From positions 76,756,001-76,820,000 of the forward strand of contig OZ231126.1 in assembly GCA_965153355.1 (NCBI GenBank): DNA of 64,000 bases, read 5' to 3'. The notes below the pieces were generated by a model that was not told the origin of the DNA, ran no database searches, and saw only the letters and a program-made list of their open reading frames with translations. The translations under genes and the position numbers were made by a program. This document shows positions 1 to 10,127 of the stretch, in pieces. This DNA comes from Flaccisagitta enflata. Lineage: Eukaryota; Chaetognatha; Sagittoidea; Aphragmophora. Every line of letters starts with the position of its first letter. Within the stretch, counting starts at the first letter, position 1.

Positions 1-23
1 TAAAGAGCTTTCAAAAGTGCATC

Positions 24-432
24 TTTTTAGTCGCGGACACGCGGCTCTACACCTTACGGTGTCAGTCGGTATATCCGTTGGTCCGTCGGTCCGTCGGTCC
101 GTCACATTTTTAGTTGCGTACTATGCGACTCTACACCCCACTTTGTGGGTCCGTTGGTCTATTGGTCTGTTGGTCCATTGGTCCGTCGGTCCGTCGGTCC
201 GTCGGTCCGTCCGTCCGTCCGTCCGTCAGTCACATTTTACTTTTTTTGGGTTTTTATGGTCTTTGGCCTCACTGCTCCTGCCCAAATGATGAAGTGACCT
301 CAAATATAGCCCCTGCCCACCCGCACGCGACTGGGGTAGCCGTGTATCCGGCCTTGTTGAATTGCGAGTGGTTTTTGCATTACTGCTCCTGCTCACCTGT
401 CCGTGACTGGATTGCCGTGTATCCGGCCTTGT
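24..432 (+). repeat. Family A element (outer copy), interrupted by a second A copy
   Basis: A head beginning TTTTTAGTCGCGG and a GTCC/GTCG tract run from 24 to about 106. The matching tail (CTGCTCCTGCTCACC through CCGTGTATCCGGCCTTGT) is found only at 375-432. Between them lies a complete second copy at 107-358, so this reads as one element split by another of its own family, with some loss at the right junction. No coding capacity is visible; the open frames are RPSV/DGRT repeats of the tetranucleotide. Confidence 0.6.
107..358 (+). mobile_element. Family A element, complete copy nested in the outer A element
   Basis: It starts TTTTTAG and a palindrome-like head (AGTTGCGTAC...ATGCGACTCTACA). 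A GTCC/GTTG tract follows, then CACATTTTACTTTTTT, GCTCCTGCCCAAATG, GTGACCTCAAATAT, CCCTGCCCACCC, the decamer GCACGCGACT, and finally CCGTGTATCCGGCCTTGTT. The same order recurs at 27.7, 41.0 and 52.4 kb, which defines the family. No protein is encoded. I infer a non-autonomous element; the mobilising enzyme is unknown. Confidence 0.7.
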
Positions 433-462
433 CTTAATACGCGTGGTATCGTCTATAGTACA

Positions 463-742
463 TTTTTAGTTGCGAACACGCAACTCTATAAAAGGCTTTG
501 TCCGTCCGTCCGTCCGTCCGTCCGTCTGTCCGTCCGTCCATCCGTTTGTCCGTCCGTCCGTCCGTCCGTCCGTCCGTCCGTCCGTCCGTCCGTCCGTCCG
601 TCCGTCCGTCCGTCCGTCCATCCGTCCGTCCGTCCGTCTGTCCGTCCATCCATTGGTAATGATCGAGTCAAAAAGTGTGAAAACGCACATTTCCGCCCCT
701 GCTCACCCGTCCGCAACTGGTGGCCGTGTATCCGGCCTTGTT
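463..742 (+). mobile_element. Family B element
   Basis: The head is TTTTTAGTTGCGAACACGCAACTCTATAAAAGGC, then a ~150-bp (TCCG)n tract, then GATCGAGTCAAAAAGTGTG, CCCTGCTCACCC, GTCCGCAACT and the shared tail CCGTGTATCCGGCCTTGTT. B differs from A in the head and in the decamer before the tail, and both ends differ in step. No coding capacity. Confidence 0.7.
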
Positions 743-903
743 CTACACACAATTTGTTTTTCAAAATCTACATTCTCGCATCTCATTCAATTATCGATTT
801 CATTTCAACATTACATCGAGATGCCATCATACGATGGAATAATATGAATATTGTATTGGATTTTACGTAGAAACATGAAAAGAAAACATGAGTAGCAGGA
901 TGC

Positions 904-1080
904 AGAGGCAGGAAGATTGGTAGAAGAAGAAGATGAGATGACGGAGGGCAGAAGAATAAGAAGAAGATGAAGAAGAGGAAGAAGAAGAAGCTGAAGAAGA
1001 AGAACAAGAAGAAGAAGAAGAAGAAGAAGAAGAAGAAGAAGAAGAAGAAGGAGAAGAAGAAGAAGAAGAAGAAGAAGAAG

Positions 1081-1110
<30 letters not shown>
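904..1110 (+). repeat. (GAA)n purine tract
   Basis: Interrupted GAA/AAG trinucleotide tract. On the other strand it gives poly-S/F/L frames that are not genes. The long purine strand could form triplex DNA (inference). Confidence 0.9.
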
Positions 1111-1112
<2 letters not shown>

Positions 1113-1227
1113 GCAGAAGTAGGAGGAGGATAGGAAAAAGACGGATGAAGAAAGTGGGTGAAGAAAATGAAGACGTAGAAGAGGAAAAAAAGAGAGAAGA
1201 AGAAGAAAAGAACATCCGTTTCTTTTG

Positions 1228-1515
<288 letters not shown>

Positions 1516-1640
1516 TTATTCGTGGTTGCCAAGAATTTGCGATTGACAGTGCTACATTAGAGAAGGAGCGTAGCATAGTGGGTAGGGACTATTATGCTAA
1601 AACTAATCATGATCTCTACTTCTCTACGTCTTAGTTACAC

Positions 1641-1725
1641 TTAACAAGTTAACAAGTTAACAAGTTAACAAGTTAACAAGTTAACAAGTTAACAAGTTAA
1701 CAAGTTAACAAGTTAACAAGTTAAC
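1641..1725 (+). repeat. 8-bp tandem repeat AACAAGTT, ~10.5 copies
   Basis: Perfect head-to-tail octamers. The unit contains GTTAAC palindromes at its junctions. No gene nearby. Confidence 0.95.
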
Positions 1726-2019
1726 TGTCATTTATTGACCGACTAACTTCTACTCATCATGGTTTATTGCTTAAGATGTTCTTATCCATCATCAACCCAT
1801 TGCATAACGACTTTTGTAGTGACGCGATAAGCGGTATACACCATGGCAACGTAACGCCATCTTGGCTTCTATGTGGCGGTATCTAAGGCGTCATTAATTG
1901 TTGTTATTGCTTTCACCTTTTTGTTTATCTTTTTTATTTATCATGGAAATATTGTGATCATTTGAAAAAAAAACTGAAGATAGAAAGAGTCTTATATCAT
2001 ATATTCACTGACAATACTG
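1726..2019. other. No feature seen
   Basis: About 300 bp of unique-looking AT-rich sequence with no long frame, RNA signature or recognised repeat. Confidence 0.5.
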
Positions 2020-2420
2020 ATTTTCTTCATTTTTCATTTTTTATTTGTCAATTTTCATTTGTCATTTGTCATTTTCCATTTTTTTATTTTTCATTTGTTA
2101 TTAGTCATTTTTTATTTTTCATTTTTCATTTTTCATTTTTCATTTTTCATTTTTCATTTTTCATTTTTCATTTTTCACTTTTCACTTTTCACTTTTCACT
2201 TTTCACTTTTCACTTTTCATTTTTCATTTTTCATTTTTTATTCATTATTTTTCATTCTTCATCTTTTATTTTTCATTTTTCATTTTTCATTTTTCATTTT
2301 TTGTCTTTTGTTTTTTGTTTTTCATTTTTCATTTTTCATTTTTCATTTTTCATTTTTCATTTTTCATTTATCATTTTTCATTTTTTACCATTTATTTTTT
2401 ACCATTCATTTTTGCATTTT
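2020..2420 (+). repeat. 7-bp CATTTTT / CACTTTT repeat array
   Basis: Roughly 400 bp of CATTTTT heptamers with an inner block of CACTTTT (2170-2220) and scattered TTTATTT or TTTGTCA variants. Frames rich in F, H and S arise from it and are not genes. Confidence 0.9.
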
Positions 2421-2443
2421 TTTCTTCATGTATCATATTTTAA

Positions 2444-2640
2444 TTTTTAGATGCATCCTCGCATCTCTATAAGAGGGTCTGTCTGTCTGTCCGTCCGTCC
2501 GTCGGTCGGTCGGTCGGTCGGACTTTGGATTGAATAGCTTTGAATAGCTTTAAATAGCTTTAAATAGCTCTAAATAGCTTTTAATTGCATTTTACAGCTC
2601 TATATAGCTATAAGTAGCTTTATATAGCTTTAGATAGACC
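2444..2640 (+). repeat. Family F head with degenerate AATAGCTTTA repeats
   Basis: TTTTTAGATGCATCCTCGCATCTCTATAAGAGGG followed by (GTCT)n, (GTCC)n and (GTCG)n resembles the A/B heads, but with GATGC...GCATC as its palindrome. From 2523 a degenerate ~10-bp AATAGCTTTA repeat follows. No shared tail is present, so the copy is 3'-truncated or a distinct subfamily. Confidence 0.55.
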
Positions 2641-3110
2641 ATAACGACCAGAAACGAAGACATAACATGCAAAAATCGTAACTACAGAGTACAGTGTCTT
2701 TGATGCTATTGGGCAGTAGCAAAACGTGACAAAAAACGAGTGTCCCCAATTTCTAACGCAATGCGTTGTCCATCATAAAGAAATGCTTTGTTTTTTATCT
2801 ATTCATTTTTAAATTTTTTTTTCAATCTAGGCTAAATAACTTAGGATGATCGTGCCCTCTACCAAGTTAGTAACAAGCAAACCAGCTTTGTCTGACCACT
2901 GCATAATAGTTTGGTTAGAAGAGAAGAAAACAAAGGATGTTAACTGTTAAGCAAGGAGAGATTTCTCTTCAGTATTTTCCCCCATCTTTCCTTTGCGTCG
3001 GTGATTCCATTGTCTTCCTCATCAGGAATTAAGCAGATTAGAAAAGCTTGAGCCAAACCAGAGAAAAAACCCACACCAAAAAGAATCTAATTACTTACCC
3101 AGAAGAAAAA
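2641..3110. other. No gene seen
   Basis: Unique-looking sequence between a family F head and a CT tract. I see no coding frame, tRNA or transposon motif. Confidence 0.5.
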
Positions 3111-3119
3111 GCCTTTTGT

Positions 3120-3221
3120 CTGTCTTTAGTCTGTTAGTCTTGCTGTCTGTCGGTCTGTCTCTTTCGCTGTCTCTCTGTCTCTCTGTCTCTCTGTCTCTGT
3201 CTCTCTGTCTCTGTCTCTCTG

Positions 3222-3286
<65 letters not shown>
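3120..3286 (+). repeat. (GTCT)n/(CT)n microsatellite
   Basis: It starts as mixed GTCT/CTCT and becomes pure CT, abutting the 5' side of a LINE remnant. The other LINE with an open 5' side, at 55.28 kb, also starts just after a CT tract. Confidence 0.9.
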
Positions 3287-3287
<1 letters not shown>

Positions 3288-3456
3288 GGGAAAACATGAT
3301 AAACCGACAGTGTCAACTATCCCAGAAATCAAAGGTTCAGGGACGATTATTCCAACAATCAACAAACCTGAGCCCTTCACCATAACACACACCACAGAGA
3401 AAAGTAACATAACCATCCATTTACCTAGTGATCCTGAAATACCCATAATTACGAAT

Positions 3457-3573
<117 letters not shown>

Positions 3574-3936
3574 CCTTTAACTACAGAAAAACAGCAATCA
3601 AGAAACACATCAACCAACCACATGAAAATTATGTATACTAATATTCTAGGGTTTAAAGGTAAGAGAGCGGGATTAACCGAGATCTTACACGAGAATAAAC
3701 CTCATTTTTTCCTCCTTACAGAGACACAGCTAAGGTGCGACACCTCCGAAAAAATAGATGGCTGGGTCGGGTTAGATGTCATGGTCAAGACACTCCACAC
3801 ACTGGACAACCTGGACATAGGAGGGAGCAAAGGCATCAGAGAAACTCTGAGCGACTATGGAATGCCTACAGATTTCACAACAATCATAACTATCAGTAGG
3901 CGTCAGTGGAAGAAGAAAGTCTGTGAAAAGGTTGAG

Positions 3937-4364
3937 GCTAAGAACCTGTGCAGACTCTTAGACGATTGCCATAAGACAGAAAATGGCGTGAGGACCCCAG
4001 AGACCAAAACAGCTCACTTGATCCCATTTTTGACCTCTAAGAACTATAAAAGAGAACCGCTTAAAGAGATCATCAATTCATCCAAATATGACACAAAAAC
4101 AATCATTACTGCCCGGTTTGGTATGCTTGACAGTGGCAAAAACTATGGAAGCTAAGAACCTGTGCAGACTCTTAGACGATTGCCATAAGACAGAAAATGG
4201 CGTGAGGACCCCAGAGACCAAAACAGCTCACTTGATCCCATTTTTGACCTCTAAGAACTATAAAAGAGAACCGCTTAAAGAGATCATCAATTCATCCAAA
4301 TATGACACAAAAACAATCATTACTGCCCGGTTTGGTATGCTTGACAGTGGCAAAAACTATGGAA
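3937..4364 (+). repeat. 214-bp direct tandem duplication inside the LINE remnant
   Basis: Bases 3937-4150 and 4151-4364 read the same (GCTAAGAACCTGTGCAGACT ... AAAAACTATGGAA). 214 is not a multiple of three, so the second copy is in another frame. The two copies look identical by eye, so the event is young or is an assembly artefact. Confidence 0.9.
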
Positions 4365-4599
4365 GGAAATATGAGTGAGCTATGCAATGAATGCCAACAA
4401 ATGATGTAAACTACCGTCTGAACCATTGCCCAAAATACCATGAAATTAATCATTTTTCAATTTGTCATTGCCTTGTGCTTTTGTTCCCGTTACACTTAAT
4501 GTGTGAATATAAGTTATATATACCAGTAATTGCGGCTGTCGCCGTGTGGAAAAAAGTCGTAAGCATTGGTCACTTTTCACCATGCTTTTGTCTTCAGTC

Positions 4600-5090
4600 A
4601 CTGAAATTTTTTTTATTTGTTAGATCAAATCAAAAGCGATTGTATGTATTGATTGCACTGAAAATCAGAAAATAATAGAGCTGAGCCAAATGAGCTAGAT
4701 GAGCTAAAATATTCAAAACAACTCAACCAGACAACCAGCTTTGCTCACTGACATGCTTTCTTTTATTTTCATACTTAAATCAAAACATTAATTTATTTAT
4801 CCTATTTTGAATTAGAGAAAAAGAGTAAGCTAAATGAGCTAGAATACTTAAAACACCCTCACGGATGAGCAGCTCTGCTCACTGACATGTTTTTTTTATT
4901 TGCTTGCTGAAACAAGTATGAAAATATTTATTCATTTATCGTATTTGAAATCAGAAATAATAGACGGAGCTAAGTGAGCTAAATGAGCTAAAATGCTCAA
5001 CGACGCCCTCACAGATGAGCAGCTGTGCTCATAAATATTTTTTTTTGTATTTGCATGCCTAGGTAAACATGAATACACTCCTTTATTGAG
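4600..5090 (+). repeat. ~147-bp degenerate tandem repeat, about 3 copies
   Basis: Units carry ATCAGAAATAATAGA, GAGCTAAATGAGCTA, CTCACAGATGAGCAGC, TGCTCACTGACATG and TTATTTATC, near 4665, 4820 and 4965. The copies differ by many substitutions. Confidence 0.75.
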
Positions 5091-5233
5091 CCTACACAAA
5101 ATAAAAAAAAATTGAAAAAAATTACATTCGAATTTTTCATAATTAAATCTTTAAAAAATCATAGCGCAAAAAATATTTGTCGTACAGCATTCTTATTGGC
5201 GCCAAATGAAAGATAATTATCAAATTTACTTAC

Positions 5234-5486
5234 CCTGTCAATTTCATTGGAGGCCTCAATTGCCCTAATGAGTTCCGAAACTTCCCCATAAGAAAATGAA
5301 AACCCTGTTTCTCTCGAATATGTCAAAAAGTTGAAGACTGACTTTAACTTTTTTCCCGATTACAACCACAAGACAAACATAGACTTTAAAAATGTTTTTA
5401 GTAGTGATTTAAATGTATTATGTGACATCTTACCTTCAATTAAAAATCTATGGAATACAAAAACTGCTCATGGTACTATGAACTAA
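5234..5486. other. Weak exon candidate; overlapping open frames on both strands
   Basis: On the plus strand a 64-codon frame without repeats runs from 5292 to a TAA at 5484-5486; it has no obvious start codon and could be a terminal exon. On the minus strand a protein-like stretch (ending YGEVSELIRAIEASNEID) runs from about 5380 down to 5234, where GACAGG is followed by a consensus donor GTAAGT (5233-5228). An in-frame stop sits just upstream, so an acceptor would be needed near 5350-5375. I recognise neither product. At most one is real, and both may be chance. Confidence 0.2.
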
Positions 5487-5864
5487 TTCATCACTAGTAC
5501 GAGCTCACTCGCTGTAGTATATAGATTAGTGATAACTGAATGAAATTGCCAGAAATCATGATTTATTCATTTAACACAAATATTGAACCACAATTTACCA
5601 TGAACCAAAATTGAAAAAAGGAAAGTTACAAGTATATTCACATTTGTTACCATTTTCCATACATTACCATTTTTGTATGTTCACATTTCTATATGTTCAT
5701 ACGTTACCATTTTTGTATGATTACCATTTTCATATGTCATACTTAAAACTTTCGAAATCGCTTTGTAATCTATTTAGTTAAGACTATTTATTGTACGCTA
5801 TGAACCGCTCAAAAACATTTTAATGTTTATCTGTTGAATGACGCATTATTGAGCATTAAAATCT

Positions 5865-5866
5865 CT

Positions 5867-5902
<36 letters not shown>

Positions 5903-5904
5903 AT
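5865..5904 (+). repeat. Short (CT)n tract
   Basis: Two CT blocks separated by one CCT. Confidence 0.9.
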
Positions 5905-5921
5905 TCGACCTCCTTCTCGCC

Positions 5922-6075
5922 ATCGTACTTACACCCCGCTTTGTCTGTCCGTCCGTCGGTCAGTCGGTCCATCACAATTTTACTTTTTTTTATCAATCTT
6001 GAAGTCATTTTAAGTCATTGTAAGTCAGAAATCATTAAAGTCTCGCACGCGACTTATAGGTGTTGGCCTTGTTAT
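5922..6075 (+). repeat. Degenerate family A element
   Basis: TTACACCCCGCTTTGTCTGTCCGTCCGTCGG is followed by CACAATTTTACTTTTTT, CGCACGCGACTTATAGG and GTTGGCCTTGTTA. The order matches family A, with a decayed head and a shortened middle. Confidence 0.55.
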
Positions 6076-6288
6076 TTTAGATTTTCCTTTCTTCTTTTTT
6101 AGGAAATAGGAATCGGATATTTTGCGGAACGTCGTCAGCTGAGAGATAAAGACAATTGGACAAATGGGTTTAGCCAAGAGAAAGGAAGATATTTACCAAA
6201 ACGGCAAAAGTTGTTAAAGAAATAGAAAATTAGTTTATGAGTATGAGTATGGGAACGAGTGTCAATGCACGATATTCCTCTCAAGATG

Positions 6289-6612
<324 letters not shown>

Positions 6613-6659
6613 TCTGATGGATGGACAAGAAGACAAACACGAACGGAACCCATATATGG

Positions 6660-7045
6660 ACGAAGAAATTGGATGAATGAAAGAATGGGAGAAGGGATGC
6701 ATGAATAGATGAATGGCTGGATGGATTGGTGGATGGATGAATGAATCGATGGCTGAGTGGATGTAGTGAAATGTATTTGACGAATAGTAGACATCCAAAA
6801 ATGAGTTACTCTGTGCTTCATCTGACGCAGAAAGATAAGAAAAAGAGTGGTTGCCTACAATTTGTCATATACATTTCACTATGCCTAACAAACATCCGTC
6901 CAACTTCCATCATAGGTTAAATAGATAGTCGGAATAATGGATGGATGGACAGCTACATCGGTCGTTGAATCGATGAATGGATGGATGGATGGATGATTGG
7001 ATGGATGGACGAATGGACGAATAAATAGACAAATAGAATGAATGG
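6660..7045 (+). repeat. Two (GGAT/GAAT)n-rich patches
   Basis: Degenerate ATGGATGGATGAATG-type tetranucleotide repeats at about 6670-6770 and 6925-7045, separated by ~150 bp of non-repeat sequence. Confidence 0.75.
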
Positions 7046-7930
7046 GCGAAAGGCGATATGGAAGCCGTGAAGCGCGTGAAAGACAAGAGAGAGAAGATAG
7101 TTAAAGCAAATGGAGTGTTAGCCCAATGACCAAACATAAAATAAACAGTGCACAAGCGAGCGAGAGATGCCCCATAAACTTACTCTTCATCCGCACAACA
7201 AAAAATAACCTCGCGTCTGGAAGATGGCATGGGGAGGTTTAACCAAAAACCAAATGGGAAGGAATGTGATTTTGGGGTAGAAGGGAGAAGAGGGGGAAGA
7301 GAATACTGACCGAATCAACTCTAAAGTAAAGCCAGTGATACTAAAATGAGATGTATACAGCGCACAGAGAGCCGTGATGGGAAATAAGTAATGGACCCGA
7401 CTATTTAAAACCTACTACAATAGTGCTTTTTTCCACTTCTACTAAACCTGTTTGGTTCATATCTGCAAAAAAAATCATTTCGAAATTGTGTTTAGTATAT
7501 AAATAATGATAAAAACATTATGTAAAATACATAGAAAATATAGAGATTCACAAAAGTTCACCGGTTTTCTAGAGTTGCGCGTTTTGCGCATTGGCGGTAG
7601 CTCCTAATCCTCCGTAGTCGGAATGCGGAGCTAGATCTAATGCGCGCAATTGCGCTTTTGAGTTTAAGCTGAGAACGAGCTTGATTTCTTTTTACCCAAT
7701 TATACAAATTAGCCTAAGAGATATTTGTTATTTCCTCTCTTTTATCAAGTATTTTTTTGCCAAGCATAAACTGATGTCATTGGGTGAGCATAAATGCAAT
7801 TAGAGCGCGCCTTTTCAAAGCTAATAGTGATTAGGGAGAAATTTTGCATCCTTTTCAGCCTTAAATATGGAAGGATCACTCATATGGAAATTAGCTTTGG
7901 GTTTTCCTGGAATTTCCTTGGGTTAATCGA
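7046..7930. other. No gene; one GC-rich inverted repeat
   Basis: Mostly unique AT-rich sequence. An imperfect inverted repeat lies at about 7573-7662: GCGCATTGGCGGTAGCTCC is followed ~22 bp later by GGAGCTAGATCTAATGCGC. Its role is unknown. Confidence 0.4.
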
Positions 7931-7934
7931 GTTA

Positions 7935-8285
7935 TCCTACAGTACTTGTTTTAGACTTGTCTTAAAGTTGCCAATGAGGAGTCCTTATATTGTCCTTGTG
8001 ATGTCCAAGAAATGTCCTAGAGTTGTCCTCAAGTTGTCTTAAAAGTGTCCTAAAGTTGTCCAAAAGTTGTTCTATAACTCTCTCCGAGTTGTACGAGTTG
8101 TTTTTGTTATCCTAGAGTTGTCCTAGTTGTCTTAGGAATGTCCAAGGAGTTGTCCTAAAGTTGTCAGAATTGTCCTTTAGTTTTTTTTAGTTGTCCTAGA
8201 GGTAGCCTTATTCGTTCTGAGGTTGTCCTAGATTTGTCCAAGAATTGTCTTAAAGTTATCCTCAAGTTGTCCAAGAGTTGTTCTG
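7935..8285 (+). repeat. Degenerate 11-13 bp GTTGTCCTAGA repeat
   Basis: About 30 imperfect units of GTTGTCCTAGA/GTTGTCCTAAA, ending directly before the next inverted-repeat element. Confidence 0.8.
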
Positions 8286-8313
8286 TTGCCGTGCAACTTG
8301 CCCTATAGTATTC

Positions 8314-9125
8314 CTATAGGCAATTTCTCCTATAAAGTGGGCCAGCAGAAAAACGTGATTTGGTAGGCAGAAAAACACAGTTTCATCCCTCCAATTATTT
8401 TGTTGATGATGATAGCTGTTCTGATATATCCCCTGGAACCAAGTGCTCAACATACATGCTTCATAATCAAGATTTTGATAGGTTAGGTGGCCAAAAGTAG
8501 AGCCAAATAAGCTTATTTTCCCTGTCACACTTGTGTCACACTTCATATCTACTATGATAAAGACACCAAGAAATTGTCAAGCTCTCCCAACTAAGGGCCA
8601 TTTTTTTACCATTGCTATCCCTAAAGAAACTCCAACAATTTCATAGTGATTGGTGGTCATTTACTATGGAAAAACTTTGCTCATAGTTGATTTGTCAAAA
8701 ATGATAAAATATTCAACTTTTATATAGTAATATGCTATAGACAAAAAACATACTTTTAAGTTGGATGGTAGATTTCTTTTTTTTTCCCGTTTAGTAAAGA
8801 CATAACCCAGGTTACATGCCAAATTTCAGACCTTCATGTTATTTCTAGCCAGAGATATTGATTTTTTTAAAAAGTGTCCTATCGAGTTAACACTTTGTCA
8901 CATTATGTCACACTGTTTTTTATAAAAAATCATGTAATTAATTACAGTTTAAGACTTTTAGTGATTTTTTCAGTATGACTTGAAAGAGTATCACATTCTG
9001 AGCCTAGAATCAAAATTTCAAGCTGATAGATGTAACTACTATTAAATCATGTTATTTTTTCAAATGTTAACTCATTCAGACACTCAAATTTTGCCGGCCC
9101 AATTTATAGGAGAAACTGCCTATAG
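8314..9125. mobile_element. 812-bp terminal-inverted-repeat element
   Basis: The left end CTATAGGCAATTTCTCC, continuing TATAAAGTGGGCC, is mirrored at the right end by GGCCCAATTTATAGG followed by AGAAACTGCCTATAG. About 28 of 32 terminal positions pair. The interior is AT-rich and contains a minus-strand frame (8262-8546, 94 codons, crossing the left end) that I do not recognise. I infer a non-autonomous DNA transposon; the target duplication is unclear. Confidence 0.6.
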
Positions 9126-9421
9126 TTTTTGGGCAGCGGCCCCAAAGGGCCGATGTCCTGTAGGACACGGGGGGAATTTCCAGATGTCCATCCATACGTC
9201 CGTATGTCCGTCCATCCGTCCCCCCCACCAAAGCCTCTGAGCGTCATGTTCCCATTGAATAAAATGGAAAATTGAAGAAATGCATAATTCCTATCAAATA
9301 ACATGGAAAATTGATAAAGAACTAAAAAAAATATGAAATTCCCATTGAATAACATTGAAAATTTAATAGAAGTTAAAAAATGGGATATCCCTATTGAATA
9401 ACATGGAAAATTGACAATCTT
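9126..9421 (+). repeat. Family D element, 5' part only
   Basis: TTTTTGGGCAGCGGCCCC, AAAGGGCCGATGTCCTG and TAGGACACGGGGGGAATTTC match the full D copy at 14.57 kb. Four ~40-55 bp units of CCCATTGAATAACATGGAAA follow. The inverted hairpin and tail are missing. It abuts the 8.3-9.1 kb element exactly. Confidence 0.7.
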
Positions 9422-10127
9422 TTGAAAAACATCATTTTTGTATTATTGATTTTTTATGTGTGAGCTTGAAACTTAATTACCATGTCAGATAATCTTTTTT
9501 TTTTTTGCTAATTGTGCATTTTTCAGCAATCTTTGCTAAAATCAAACTATGATTTGATTCAATTACCACCCAAAAAATTATTCATGTGACTAATCATGAT
9601 TAAAAAAATGATGGCGCCTACATGAAAACTCGTTATTAACCAGTCTTTGATCCTCAGTATTATTCAGTTACAGGAGTATTCCCAGAAAATTGATTTTTTT
9701 GACTTAGTCATAATCGATCTTACTTGGCATAAATTGGCCTAAAACCTCAAAAAACAAAGAACAAAAAAAAAGGGCGCCATCCTGGGAACCATGATGAGTA
9801 ATAGCTATTCTTTTATCATATTGCCATTTTGATTCCTGGTTTGGAATTCTGTACAACGTCGAAAAAGAAATTTGCATAAAGCGGTTTTTAACCATGTTAA
9901 AGAAATGATTCACTGCATCGACCTGCATTAATACAGAAAACGAGGAAGCAATTCAACCGTCGTCACTCATTAAAAGAGAAAATTAAAACCAACATCATGC
10001 TTCTGATCGACAATTGATTGTCAGTCTTGTGAATTAGTGAGAGGAAATGGATTTCTTTTGGAAGATATAACAAAAAAAAACTTGAATTTGGAGGTGGGAG
10101 GGGTTGGAGGCACACAAACGCTTAGGA
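9422..10127. other. No feature seen
   Basis: AT-rich sequence, including a short minus frame at 9704-9928 with no recognised motif. Confidence 0.5.

Noticed and set aside
499-653. CRISPR array
   Set aside because: The tandem tetranucleotides have no repeat-spacer structure and the DNA is animal-like.
434-690. Open frames of RPSV or DGRT repeats
   Set aside because: They are translations of the (TCCG)n tract of a family B element in all frames and on both strands.
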